A stretch of DNA of 64,000 bases from Eutreptiella sp. 'Long Island Sound 2002' (GCA_964036045.1 OZ038379.1:72931992-72995991), one strand, 5' to 3'. Positions 48,501 to 60,168 are shown, counted from the first letter of the stretch. Program-made: numbers and translations. The notes: generated by a model not told the origin, from the letters alone.

Positions 48501-49640
48501 AAGGGGCCCACGGTCCCGGGGGACGCCACCGAGTTTTTTCGGCCAAGCCGGACGGAGCTCCCACTGGCGACCCCCCCCCCACGAGGGAGGGAGCACACAA
48601 CAACCGCCAGCCCCCCCCCCCCCCTCAGCCCCCCCAAAAAAGGGACTCCGGCGCGGAGGGTTGTGGATATAGTCCCATGCCGCGCGGCCATGAATCGACA
48701 TGGCCCTACACCGGGCGATACACGGCCTCCCCCCCCTTCGCTCAAGAGGGGCCCCCGTCGTCCCCCGGGCAGGGAGCACCCCCCCCCCCCTCAAGGAACG
48801 GCCGCCCTCGGGACCCCTCGCCCAGCCCCCGGGGGCCTCTCGGGTTCGCCCCCGAGCCCGCCCGGCCATTCCACGCCCCCCCTCACCAGCCGCAGCCCAG
48901 AGGCCTGCCCGGTCTCCCCCGCGCCGGCCCACAACCACCAGGGACCCGGGCCCCGGAGCCCCGGTGCCTAGCCCCGCCCGCCCCCCCGGTATCCCTCCGG
49001 CGGGGCCCGTCCCGGTCCGGTTCGGCCGCGAGGGGACGGCGTGGCGCTCCCCCCCGCCTCCACCAGGATTCGCCCCCGTGGATGATGCTCGGCAGGATTC
49101 GTCCCCGCCGAGCGGGGTGCGGGCCCCACCGCTGACCGCGGCCCGAGCGACACCTTGAGCGCCCCGGGCTCCCCAGCCGACTTTGGCCAGCCCCAGCCGC
49201 TCCTCCACATTGTTGGCCGCACGGTGACGCTCTGCGGCTGAGCTCGCCGCACCCCTGTCCCCCTCGCGCGAGCACCCACCCACCAGCCCACAGCCCCCCC
49301 CCCCCCGCCAACGTGCACGCCGTGGCCCCACCGCCCCCCCCACTCTCCCGCCCCTCCTCTCTCAAGTAGCGAAGCCCCCGAGGTGGGCTGCCGCAGCCGC
49401 CGACGGACAGCCACCTTACGAATAAAAGGACCCCCCGCACACGGTGGGGGTCCAGGCCTGCACCCCTTTCCCCTGCCACATGCATCATGGCGTTGAATGT
49501 GTCATACCTCCCTCCCTATGCACCATGTGTCATGGCAGCGAGTGGCCTTAGCCTCCCCTCCCCCACACCGAAACCGCACGGGGGGGGCCGAAGGCCCCTG
49601 GGTGGGGCCCCCAGAACCCCTGCAGCTGCGCCTCCCGACT

Positions 49641-49690
49641 GGAGGGTGCTGGGGCCCGCCGGTGCGCGGTTCGAGCCCCCGCCACCCTCC
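49641..49690 (+). other. Second type of T-arm-like mini-structure
   Basis: GGAGGGTG (49641-49648) pairs with CACCCTCC (49683-49690). Between them GCGCGGTTCGAGCCCCCGC gives a T-arm-like hairpin with loop TTCGAGC. It lies 50 bases upstream of the structure at 49740-49783. The equivalent is also present in the copy 2 leader near 47160-47210 (-). Confidence 0.4.
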
Positions 49691-49739
49691 ATCCACCTGC
49701 CGCGACCCCCTCACCCCCCCCCTGTCCCCCACCCCGGCT

Positions 49740-49783
49740 GGGGCGGCGCGGCCCGCACGTGCGGTACGAACCCGCGCCGCCCC
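49740..49783 (+). other. tRNA T-arm-like mini-structure, LINE-A copy 3
   Basis: GGGGCGG (49740-49746) pairs with CCGCCCC (49777-49783). The inner arm is TGCGG, loop TACGAAC, CCGCG. The loop differs from the TTCGAGC of copies 1 and 2 at two positions, while the outer stem is unchanged. Confidence 0.5.
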
Positions 49784-50540
49784 TTGTTGCATTATACGGG
49801 CAGTGCGGGCCGCCAGGAGAGCGGAGGGGCCCCGCACTGCCCCGAGCGCCCCCCCCCCACGACAGCTAGCGCTAAAGGCCAACTGGCGCCTGGCGGGCTG
49901 TTGTGCAGGGGGGGCAAGGCGACCGGGCGCTTCGTACCCGCCCCCAACGGGGGTCTGTACCCGGGGCACCGGGCACAAACACCCGTTGGGGGGTAGCAAC
50001 ACCACCACCCACCACAGCACCACGGCCACGGGAGGAAGGGAATAGCCCCGGGCAGCGACCTCCCCCAGGCCGAGGGAAGGTGCCGACCGCCAGGCTCATC
50101 CTGGCCCGCCATTTTCCTCTTCATTGTCATCCCCCTTGGCCGTCCCGGCCCAAAGTCCCCGCGGCGGGTAAGTTCCTGGGGTAGATCCCTAAGAACTTCG
50201 GTGACGGAAACACAGGTCGTGGTTTCGCACCCGGCCGACGTGGGGAGCCTCCGCCCCCACGGGACCCCAGGGCATCCCGGCCATCCCAGCCGGGGATAAC
50301 CCGCCGCCAGCGCCCCAGCCCCCATCCCCAGGCTTTCCGGCCTCAGTTCCCCTGCGTCTTTCTCGCCACATCCACGTAGTGAAAGGCTAGGTAGCAGGCC
50401 ACACCCCACACCAACCCACGGCACGCCCCCCAAGCACCCCACGGCGCCCCCGGCCGCCCACTAGGGGCCCGACTCTGGGGCGTTGTCTGTCGAGCAGGGC
50501 CCCACACCCCCTGCCGCCCTCACGCCACCCCTTCCTCTAC

Positions 50541-53500
50541 CCTACACGAGTGCCCCACGCCGCTGCGCCCCTGCGCAGCCCCACACTGCTGCGCGCCTGC
50601 GTGGCCCCGTGCTGCTGCGCCCCTGCACAGCCCCATGATGCCGCGCCCATACGCAACCCCATGTTGCGCCCCTTCGCATCCTCACGCTGCTGCACCCCTG
50701 CGCAGCCCCACGCTGCAGCGCCCGCGCGCGACCCCGCGCTGGTGCGCGCCTGCACAGCTCTCGCTGCTGCACCCATGCGCGGCCCCACGCCGCTGCGCCC
50801 CCGCGCAGCCCACACTGCCGCGCCCCTGCGCAGCCCTACGCTACGCCCCTAGGCAGCCACATACAACACCTTTGCGCAGCCCCACGCTGCTGCGCCCCTG
50901 TGCAGCCCCACACTGCGCCCAGGCGCAGCCCCACGCTGCTACGCCCCTGCGCGGCTCCGCGCCGCGCCCATACGCGGCCCCATGATGCGCCCCTGCACAG
51001 CCTTTCACCACTGCGCCCCACTGCGCCCCTGTACAGCCACAGGCTGCGCCCCAGCGCACCCCCATGCCGCTGCGCCCCTACACAGCCCCCCCACCACTGC
51101 GCCGCCCCACACAGCTGCTGTGCGCAGCCCACGCTGCTGCGCCCCTGCGCAGCCCCACGCTACACTCCAGCGCAGCCCCACGCTACTGCGCCCCTGCACA
51201 GCCCCGGGCTGCTGCGCCCTTGCGCAGCCCCACGGTGCTGCTCCCCTGCGCGGCCCCACGCTGTTGCGCAGCTGCGCAACCCCGCGCTGCGCCCCTGCGC
51301 AGCCCCGCGCTTCGCCCCTGCGCGGCCCCACGCTGCGCCCCTGCGCAACCCCACGCTGCCCCCCCGCGCGGCCCCGCACTGCTACGCCCCTGCGCCACCC
51401 CAAACCGTTGCGCCCCTACGCAGCCCGACGCTGCGCCCCTACGCAAACCCCCGCGCTGTGCCCCCTGCACAGCCCCGCACTGCTACGCCCCTGCGCCGCC
51501 CCAAACCGTTGCGCCCCTGCGCGGCCCCACGCAGCGCCCCTACGCAGCCCCACGCTGCGCCTGCGCGCCCCCACGCTGCTGCGCCCCTTCACGGCCCCAT
51601 ACCACGCCCCGGCACATCCCCAAGCTGCTGCGCCACTGCGCAGCCCCACGCTGCTGCGCCCCTGCGCGGCCCCGCGCCGCGCCCGTGCACGGCCCCTTGC
51701 TGCGCCTCCGCGCCGCCCCACGCTGCGCCCCTGCGCAGCCGAACGCTGCTGCGCCCCTACGCAGCCCCCCGTTGCGCCCCATTCGCGGCCCCACGCAGCG
51801 CCCCGGTGCAGCCCCGCGCTGCTACGCCCCTGCGCAGCACCACGCTGCTGCGCCCCCTGCGCGGCCCCGCGCCGCGCCCCTTCGCGGCCCCATGACACGC
51901 CCATACGCGGCCCCACGCTGCGCCCCTGCGCAGCCCCGCGCTGCTGCTCCCTGCGCGGCCCCACGCCGCTGCGCCCCTGCGCAACCCCCCACCCTGTTGC
52001 GCCCCGATGCCCCCACACTGCAACGCCCCTGCGCCGCACCACGCTGCGCCCCTGCGCAGCCCCACGCTACGCACCTCCGCGGCCCCACGCTACGCCCCTG
52101 CGCAGCCCCACGCTGCGCCCCTGCGCAGCCCCACGCTTCTGCACCCCTCCACGACCCCATGCCGCGCCCATGCGCGGCCCCGCGCTGCGCCCCTACGCAG
52201 CCCCACGCTGCTGTGCCCCTGCGCAGCCCCGCGCTGCGCCCCTGCGCAGCCCCACACTGCTACGCCCCTGCGCAGCCCCACGTTGCTGCGCCCCTACGCA
52301 GCCCCACGCTGCGCCCCTGCGCAGCTCCACGCGGCTGCGCCCCTGCGCGGCCCCGCGCCGCGCCCCTGCACGGCCCCTTGCTGCGCCCCCGCGCAGCCCC
52401 ACGCTGCGCCCCTGCGCAGCCCAATGCTGCTGCGCGCTTGCGCAGCCCCCCGCTACGCCCCATTCGCAGCCCCTCGCTGCGCCCTGGCGCAGCCCCACGC
52501 TGCTACGCCCCTGCGCAGCCCCACGCTGTTGCGCCCCTGCGCGGCCCCGCGCCGCGCCCCTTCACGGCCCCATGCCACCCTCATACGCGGCCCCACGCTG
52601 CACTCCTGCGCGGCCCCACGCTGCGCCCCGGCCCAACCCCTGCGCTGCTCCCCTGCGCAGCCCCGCGCTGCCGCTCCCCTGCGCGGCCCCACGCTGCTGC
52701 GCCCCTGCGCAGCCCCGCACTGCGCCCCTGCGCAGCCCCACAGTGCTGCGCCCCGGGCGCCGCCCCACACTGCTGCGCCCCTGCGCCGCACCACGCTGCG
52801 CCCCTGCGCAGCCCCACGCTGCGCCCCTAGGCGGCCCCACGCTGCGCCCCTGCGCGGCCCCACGCTGCTGCACCCCTCCACGGCCCCATGCCACGCCCAT
52901 ACGCGGCCCCGCGCTGCTATGCCGCTGCGCAGCCCCGCGCTACGCCCTTGCGCAGCCCCACACTGCTGCGCCCCTGCGCCGCCCCACATTGCCGCGCCCC
53001 GCTGCGCCCCTGCGCAGCCCCGCGCTGCGCCCCTACTCAGCCCCACGCTGCGCCCCTGCGCAGCCCCATGCTGCTGCGCCCATGCGCAGCCCCACGCTGC
53101 GCCCCTGCGCAGCCCCACGCTGCTGCGCCCCTGCACGGCCCCTTTCCGCGCCCCCGCGCAGCCCCTTGCCGCGCCCCCGCGCCGCCCCACACTGCGCCCC
53201 TACGCAGCCCCCCGCTGCGCCCCATTCCCAGCCCCACGCTACGCCCCAGCGCGGCCCCGCGCTGCTACGCCCCTGTGCAGCCCCACACTGCTGCGCCTCT
53301 GCGCGGCGCGGCCCCGCCAGGGCCCCTTCGCGGCCCCATGCCACACCCGTACGCGGCCCCACGCTGCGCCCCTGCGCAGCCCCACACTGCGCCCCTACGC
53401 ATCCCCACGCTGCGCGCCTGCGCAGCCCCACGCTGCTGCACCCCTCCACGGCCCCATGCCGCGCCGATGCGCGGCCCCGCGCTGCGCCCCTGCGCAGCCC

Positions 53501-54495
53501 CACGATGCTGCGCCCCTGCGCATCCCCGCGCTGCGCCCCTGTGCAGCCCCACACTGCTGCGCCCTTGCGCCGCCCCACACTGCTGCGCCCCTACGCCGCA
53601 CCGCGCTGCGCCCCTGCGCACCCCCACGCTGCGCCCCTACTCCGCCCCACGCTGCTTCCCCCTTCACGGCCCCATGCCGCGCCCCGGCGCAGCCCCACGC
53701 TGCTGCGCCCCTGAGCAACCCCACATTGCCGCGCCCCCGCGCGGCCCCACGCTGCGCCCCTGCAAAGCCCCACGCTGAGCCCCTACTCAGCCCCACGCTG
53801 TGCCCCTGCGCAGCCCCACGCTGCTGCGCCCCTTCAGAGCCCCATGCCGCGCCCCAGCGCAGCCCCACGCTGCTGCGCCCCTGCGCAGCCCCACGCTGCT
53901 GCGCCCCTGTGCAACCCCACGCTGCTGCGCCCCTCCTCGTCCCCGCGCCGCGCCCGCGCGCGGCCCCATGCTGCGCACCTGCGCGGCCTAGCGCTGCTAC
54001 GCCCCTGCGCAGCCCCACGCCGCGCCCCATGCCGCGCCCATGCGCGGCCCCACGCTGCACTCCTGCGCGGCCCCACGCTACGCCCCTGCCCAGCCCCGCG
54101 CTGCGCCTTTGCCCAGCCCCACGCTGCGCCCCCGCGCAGCCCCACACTACTGCGCCCCTGCGGACCCCACGTTACGCCCCTGCTCAACCCCGCGCTGCGC
54201 ACCTGCACAGCCCCACGCTGCGCCCCTGCTCAGCCTCACGCTACTGCGCCACTGCACGGCCCCATGCGCGCCCATGCGCGGCCCCGCGCTGCGCCCCTTC
54301 GCAGCCCCACGCCGCGCCCCTGCGCGGCCCCATGACGCGCCAATACGCGGCCCCACGCCACGATCCTCCGCGGCCCCACGCTGCACCCCTGCGCGGCCAC
54401 ACGCTGCACCCCTGCGCGGCCCCACACTGCTGCGCCCCTGCGCCGCCCCACACGGTTGCGCCCCTGCACCGCACCACGCTGCGCCCCTGCGCAGC
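50541..54495 (+). repeat. GCGCCCCTGCGCAGCCCCACGCTG minisatellite array
   Basis: About 4 kb of units are built on CGCCCCTGCGCAGCCCCACGCTG (23 bp) and the same plus CTG (26 bp). Single-base variants such as GCGCGGCCCC and TACGCAGCCCC are frequent. A composite with CACCCCTCCACGGCCCCATG recurs near 52140, 52870 and 53437, so a higher-order pattern exists. Long open frames cross the array in several frames on both strands. They follow from the unit composition and are not listed as genes. Confidence 0.9.
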
Positions 54496-55065
54496 CCGGG
54501 CAGGGAGCAACCCCCCCCCCCCCTCAAGGAACGGCCGCCCTTGGGAGCCCTCGCCCAGCCCCCGGGGGCCTCTGGGGGTTCGCCCCCGCGCCCGCCCGAC
54601 CCTTCCACGCCCCCCCTCACCAGCCGCAGAGCAGAGGCCCGCCCGGTCTCCCCCGCGCCGGCCCACAACCAACGGGGACCCGGGCCCCGGAGCCCCGGTG
54701 CCCGGCCCCGCCCTCCCCCCCGGTATCCCTCCGGCGGGGCCCGTCCCGGTCCGGTTCGGCCGCGAGGGGACGGCGCAGCGCTCCCCCCCGCCTCCACCAG
54801 GATTCGCCCCCGTGGATGATGCTCGGCGGGATTCGTCCCCGCCAAGCGGGGTGCGGGCCCCACCGCTGACCGCGGCCCCCGCGACACCTCGAGCGCCCCG
54901 GGCTCCCCGGCCAACTTTGGCCAAGCCCGGCCGCTCCTCCGCCCGGTCGGCCGCACGGTGACGCTCTGCGGCTGAGCTCACCGCACCCCCGTCCCCCTCG
55001 CGCGCACGCCCACCCACAAGCCCACAACCCCCCCCCCCCCCCCAACGTGCATGCCGTGCCCCCAC
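54496..55065 (+). repeat. LINE-A leader fragment inside the minisatellite
   Basis: This segment matches 48761-49330, from GGGCAGGGAGCA to AACGTGCATGCCGTG. It is flanked on both sides by minisatellite units. Left of it the array ends in GCGCAGCCCGG and right of it resumes with CTACGCAGCCCC, so the piece joins in at array units. Confidence 0.8.
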
Positions 55066-55325
55066 CACCCCTACGCAGCCCCATGCTGCGCCCCTGCGCA
55101 GCCCCGCGCCGCGCCCCTGCGCGGCCCCACGCAGGTGCGCCCCTGCGCCGCCCCGCATGGCTGCGCCCCTGCACCGCACCACGCTGCGCCCCTGCGCAGC
55201 CCCTACGCAGCCCCACGCTGCGCCCCTGCGCGGCCCCACGCTGCTACGCCCCTGCGCGGCCCCACGCTGCTATGCCCCTGCGCGGCCCCATGCTGCGCCC
55301 CTGCGCGGCCCCACGCTGCGTCCTT
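55066..55325 (+). repeat. Second, short block of the minisatellite
   Basis: About ten units of the 23/26-bp array follow the leader fragment. They end near 55325 at CTTGGCGCTGGTCCCGCAGCCC, where the 3' UTR repeats begin. Confidence 0.8.
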
Positions 55326-56450
55326 GGCGCTGGTCCCGCAGCCCACAGAGGGGCCCTCATCGGGCGCGCCGGCGCCCTTGCACGCGCGCCCCCCGAAGCC
55401 TGACCTGCGCGGCGCGCGTGCCCCCGGGGCGCCCGCCGACCCCATGGAGTGGGGCTCTCAGGTCCGCCGCCAACCACCGGCCGGTCCGCCCGCGCCGCCC
55501 CGCGGCCGCCACGGGCCCCGCACCCGCATGGCGCCGCCTCCGCCTCGGCCGCCCGCCGCTGCCCAGGCGCCCGGCCCAGGCCTCGGCCCCCAGGCCACGC
55601 TTCCAGCTTGCCGCTGGTCCGGCGGCCCGCAGTGGGGCCCGCATCGGGCGCGCCGACGCCCTTGCACACGCGCCCCCCGCGGCCAGGCCTGCGCGGCGCG
55701 CGTGCCCCCGGCGCGCCCGCCGACCCCATGGAGTGGGGCTCTCACGTCCGCCGCCGACCACCGGCCGGTCCGCCCGCGCCGCCCCGAGGCCGCCACGGGC
55801 CCCGCACCCACATGGCGCCGCCTCCGCCTCGGCCGCCCGCCGCTGCCCACGCGCCCGGCCCAGGCCTCGGCCCCCAGGCCACGCTTCCAGGTTGCCGCTG
55901 GTCCGCGGCCCGCAGTGGGGCCCGCATCGGGCGCGCCGACGCTCTTGCACACGCGCCCCCCGCGGCAAGGCTTGCGCGGCGCGCGTGCCCCCGGCGCGCC
56001 CGCCGACCCTATGGAGTGGGGCTCTCAGGTCCGCCGCCGACCACCGGCCGGTCCGCCCGCGCCGCCCCGCGGCCGCCAAGGGCCCCGCACCCGCATGGCG
56101 CCGCCTCCGCCTCGGCCGCCCGCCGCTGCCCACGCGCCCGGCCCAGGCCTGGGCCCCCAGGCCACGCTTCCAGCTTGCCGCTGGTCCCGCGGCCCGCAGT
56201 GGGGCCCGCATCGGGCGCGCCGACGCCCTTGCACACGCGCCCCCCGCGGCCAGGCCTGCGCGGGGCGCGTGCCCCCGGCGCGCCCGCCGACCCAATGGAG
56301 TGGGGCTCTCAGGGCCACCGCCGGCCGCCGGACGGTCCGCCCACACCACCCCGCGACCGCCACGGGCCCCGCACCCGCATGGCGCCGCCTCCGCCTCGGC
56401 CGCCCGCCGCTACCCACGCGCCCGGCTCAGGCCTGAACCCCCCCGCCGGC
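55326..56450 (+). repeat. ~285-bp tandem repeats (LINE-A 3' UTR type)
   Basis: Four units with markers CCCGCCGCTGCCCA (near 55550, 55840, 56120 and, as TACCCA, 56400) and TGGAGTGGGGCTCTCA (near 55445, 55730, 56010, 56295). The units are related to those of LINE-A copies 1 and 2, but are more numerous and more alike. Confidence 0.85.
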
Positions 56451-56942
56451 CGTCCCGCGCGGCCTCCCGCACACGGGACACAGGGACGGGCACCAGGGGA
56501 TAGACGATACATAGTCCCCGCCCCCTCCACCCCCCTTGCTCCACCTCCGCACAGGACGTAGCCCCCTCCCCTGTCGAGGGGGAGTGGCGGTTGGAAGCAA
56601 GGGGAACCGGGGCCCCGCAGGTCCCCGGACAGGTGGCCCCTCCATCCCGCCCCCCATCCCGCCTCCGTTTCGCACAGGTGCGCACGCCCTCCTCCCACGG
56701 CGGGGGAGGGAACCAGGGTCGCATGGGCAGGTGGTCCCTCTCACAGCGACACGCGCCCCCTCCCCCCCCCAGGATGGAAGGCGGAACCCCCCCCCCCCCC
56801 CTCCTCGGTCGTTGTCGGCAGACGCCCGGCCAGCGTGACGCCGGCCGACTGCTCCCTTGTGCCCTGCGCAGGGGGAGCGTGTCTGGCAATTTCTCCCGCC
56901 GGCACGTGCTGGGTGCCCTAACAACAACAACAACAACAACAA
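56451..56942 (+). other. LINE-A copy 3 3' end with (CAA)n tail
   Basis: From CGGCCGTCCCGCGCGGCCTC onward this matches the single-copy 3' end of LINE-A copy 1 (8940-9637) in blocks. The last about 130 bp match closely down to GCACGTGCTGGGTGCC and the (CAA)n run at 56920-56942. No gene is supported. Confidence 0.75.
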
Positions 56943-57460
<518 letters not shown>

Positions 57461-58700
57461 CCTCCAATCCACACCCCTCTCCCAACTCTAGGTGGCTCCA
57501 CCACACGGCTCTAAGGTACGTGCGAAGGGCACAAAGTGGTGCATACATGTGCTGGAAGGGGCTAAACTCGGTCAAAACGGGCTGAACATGGGCTAAAAAC
57601 ACTTGTTTGAGCATCCCAAATGGTCCGGGATCACTTTTGGAAAAACGCGTTTTTGACCCATTTTTGACCCATTTTTGGTCCCAAAATGGCCCATTTTCAA
57701 GGCATTTTGGGAGTTTCCAAGAGCCAAAACCCTTCCCCACGGGCTCAAAATGGGCTAAAACCACTTGTTTGAGCATCCCAAATGGTCCACGATCATTTTT
57801 GGAAAAACGCGTTTTTGACCCATTTTTGACCCATTGTTGGTCCCAAAACGGCCCATTTTCAAGGCATTTTTTTTGACCCATTGTTGGTCCCAAAACGGCC
57901 CATTTTCAAGGCATTTTGGGATTTTCCATGGCCCAAAACGCGCCACCACGGGCTCAAAATGGCCCAAAAACACTTGTTGGAGCATCCCAAGTGGTCTAGG
58001 AACAAGTTTGGAAAAAACCATTTTTTTCGCCCCGGGGACCCTGGTGGACCCACCGTTGGCCCCCACTGTGCGTGGGCTGGCCGGCCCTCCGGCTGCACCA
58101 AGTGACCACTAATACGGGGGTCTACGTGTCTCGTTGGGCGATTCTGAGGCTTGGAAACCATAAAAAATGGGGGGTTGCGGGTGGACTAGGTGCCCTCGGA
58201 ATTCGTTTTTGAGCCACGTAGCCCAAGATACGGCCCGTTCTTGGTTTCGGGATGCTGGTGCACATTGCGCAGCTTTTGGGACTTTTTGGCGCCTTTTTGG
58301 GCCGTTTCTCGGACATATCGTGGAGTTAGAGGGCACCAAAGGTCCCTTGGTCGCGAGAAAGTCAATCCGCACGTGGAGTGTAGCAGGCGTTTGCCTTCGT
58401 TTGGCTGTTTTGAACCCTTACTAGGGCTGTTTTGGGCGAAAAATGGCGGTTTTTGGCCCAAAACTGCGCAAATTTGGGAGGGCACCTCCCGACTTGGCGC
58501 CACCGCCCCGGGCCGCCACCGGTGAGTTTTTGGCTCAAAACTTGGATTTGGCAAGGGCACCACCTAGGCTCCAAGATGGCTACATGGGCAAATGATCCGA
58601 AGCGTTGGGACGGAGCAATGGCCAAAACGGCAAGGAGACGTGTTGTTGTTGTTGTTGTTGCTTGCTTGTTAGCTAGATTTAAGGGGAGAGGGGTGTAGTA
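57461..58700 (-). mobile_element. TIR-D copy 2, inverted
   Basis: Terminal repeats are CCACACCCCTCTCCC (57469-57483) and GGGAGAGGGGTGTAG (58684-58698). The order of parts is that of copy 1 on the minus strand. About three tandem units are marked by GAGCATCCCAA near 57609, 57774 and 57981. One carries an extra direct duplication of about 45 bp near 57825-57915. Both ends abut TA or CA/TA repeats. Confidence 0.7.
58186..58563 (-). CDS. 125-codon reading frame inside TIR-D copy 2, unrecognised
   Basis: The partner of 10102-10479, with the same start ([15 protein letters not shown]), length and stop and with no indel. About a quarter of the residues differ. No domain was recognised. See the copy 1 entry for the two possible readings. 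Confidence 0.2.
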   Translation of the reverse strand: MVPLPNPSFEPKTHRWRPGAVAPSREVPSQICAVLGQKPPFFAQNSPSKGSKQPNEGKRLLHSTCGLTFSRPRDLWCPLTPRYVRETAQKGAKKSQKLRNVHQHPETKNGPYLGLRGSKTNSEGT

Positions 58701-58738
<38 letters not shown>

Positions 58739-58793
58739 GTATACATATATACATATATACATATATGTACATATATATACATATATACATATA

Positions 58794-58860
<67 letters not shown>
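58701..58860. repeat. (CA)n/(TA)n tract 7
   Basis: ACACAC (to about 58730) changes to TA repeat with TATACATATATG interruptions. It lies between TIR-D copy 2 and TIR-E. Confidence 0.95.
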
Positions 58861-60078
58861 GTCCAAAAACCTAGGGGGGGGGGGGGTTCATTGGCCCTTT
58901 TCGGTGGATGTAATTTGCCGATGGTTTCAGGTTCCAACTCACCGGTATGTCAGAGAAAACGGTCCCGAGACCGTGTTTACTTCGTGTTTTTCGCCTCTGG
59001 TACCTGCACAGCGCTGCAATGTTTTGTCGTGCACCCTGCCCCATGTTGCCTTTTTGCCCCTCCCCATTTCCTTTGCACATTTTGTTTTCAAGTGACCACC
59101 ACAATGTCAAAACGCACAGCCACAGGCCCCTCCACCCTCCCCAAACGCGAACGGGTGGCAATGGGGGTCAACCTCCGGACCATCAGCGAGTCCATGTCAG
59201 TGGCGGACATTGCCAACGACTTCGACTCCCTCAAGACGGGTATTTCTGCCCTGTCCTCTCCCGGTATCCCCCATTTGGATTCGAGGCATTTGAGGGCCCT
59301 AGAGGTTGTTTTTCTGAAATAGGGCAAGGAGCAACCCAGAGCTGGCAGTGGGGGGCCCAACGATGCTCTGGGTGGTGTCATTCGCACACTGTTGAAGACA
59401 GCCCAAAAAGAAGGATTGGTGTTGCGCAACCCATTTGATGTATGTCACGCTCTGCAGTCCAGGACTCAAGGTCGCCCTATCAAGGGAAAATATTCCGTGG
59501 TCACACAATATGTGTTCCACTGTGTGAATCCGGGCGATGTTGATCTGGTGGCCCCGGGTAAAACAGTGGCCGGGATAACCAAGTTCTATTCATGGAGGTG
59601 TTGCCGCGACGAAAACCAAATCATGCGTCGCCGGTTGCCCTGCTTTTGCAGCAAGTGTGTCGCGGGAGATTGGGATGCATGCAAAAATGCCCAAATTTCT
59701 GGGCCTTGGGATTCTTGTAAAGTTCGCGAAAAGGCATCCAATGCATCCCAAGACTCCGAATGTGCCTCCCAAGCATCCGATTTGTCGGACATGTCGGACG
59801 ATTCGTGTTTTGCATAAATCTGCTACCACCGTCCACGTGCCCTGTCTGCTCGTACTGCCCTCCAGAGCGAAATTTTTGATGGTTCCGGCCATTTTTCTCA
59901 AAAATATGGTTACCTACCCCCCCCCAAACCCATACATCTCCGAAAAGCCCTTTTCAAGGCCATTTCAAAAAGGTATAACATACCCCCCCCCCTACGAGAC
60001 ACGTAGCAACAGGAAAAAGGCCAACACTAGCAAAAATCCATCAAAACCGTCAATGAACCTCCCCCCAGGTTTTCGGAC
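58861..60078 (+). mobile_element. TIR-E, 1.2-kb terminal-inverted-repeat element carrying a reading frame
   Basis: The left end GTCCAAAAACCTA, a G-run and GGTTCATTG (58861-58893) is matched by the reverse complement of the right end (60047-60078), GTCCGAAAACCTGGGGGG and then GGTTCATTG. The inverted repeats are thus about 30 bp with a few differences, mainly in G-run length. Both ends sit in (TA)n. The interior carries the frame at 59104-59817 and about 230 bp of non-coding DNA with two C-runs. No transposase catalytic triad was recognised, so it may be a deletion derivative. Confidence 0.7.
59104..59817 (+). pseudogene. TIR-E Cys-rich protein, in-frame TAG, unrecognised
   Basis: From ATG 59104 ([16 protein letters not shown]) the frame gives 72 residues, then TAG at 59320-59322, then 164 more residues in the same frame to TAA. 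The second half has [16 protein letters not shown] and [17 protein letters not shown] (59635-59685), a C-x-C-x2-C-x8-C pattern that looks zinc-binding. The tail is Ser/Asp-rich and acidic. Composition is close to 50% GC, unlike the LINEs. The frame is also open upstream of the ATG into the TA tract, so an upstream exon cannot be excluded. It resembles the C-terminal end of a transposase-type protein, but I cannot name a family. Confidence 0.45.
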
Positions 60079-60122
60079 ATACATATACATATACATATAC
60101 ATATATATATATATACATATAC

Positions 60123-60165
<43 letters not shown>

Positions 60166-60168
60166 TTC

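Larger units (their letters stand above)
48501..50540 (+). other. LINE-A copy 3 leader
   Basis: This stretch mirrors 46400-48347 and its last part matches 40-660. AATAAA occurs near 49421 within GAATAAAAGGA, absent from the copy 2 leader. No gene is supported. After about 50400 it departs from the other copies and runs into the minisatellite near 50541. Confidence 0.6.
48501..56942 (+). mobile_element. LINE-A copy 3: ORF-less composite (leader + minisatellite + 3' UTR)
   Basis: The 5' end (48501-50400) is the LINE-A leader and the 3' end (55326-56942) is the LINE-A 3' UTR with its (CAA)n tail. All EN, RT and RNase H coding DNA is missing. In its place is a 4-kb array of 23/26-bp units, a second piece of leader (54496-55065) and more array. 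Both ends abut TA tracts, as with a normal insertion. It could be a non-autonomous, LINE-driven composite comparable in plan to VNTR-bearing retroposons, or a LINE that lost its middle after insertion. Confidence 0.65.

Noticed and set aside
50982-54961. Frames of 910 and 984 codons rich in Pro, Ala, Arg and Cys
   Set aside because: They lie in the minisatellite, where several frames on both strands are open because the unit has few stop-forming words. No unit-independent sequence is present.
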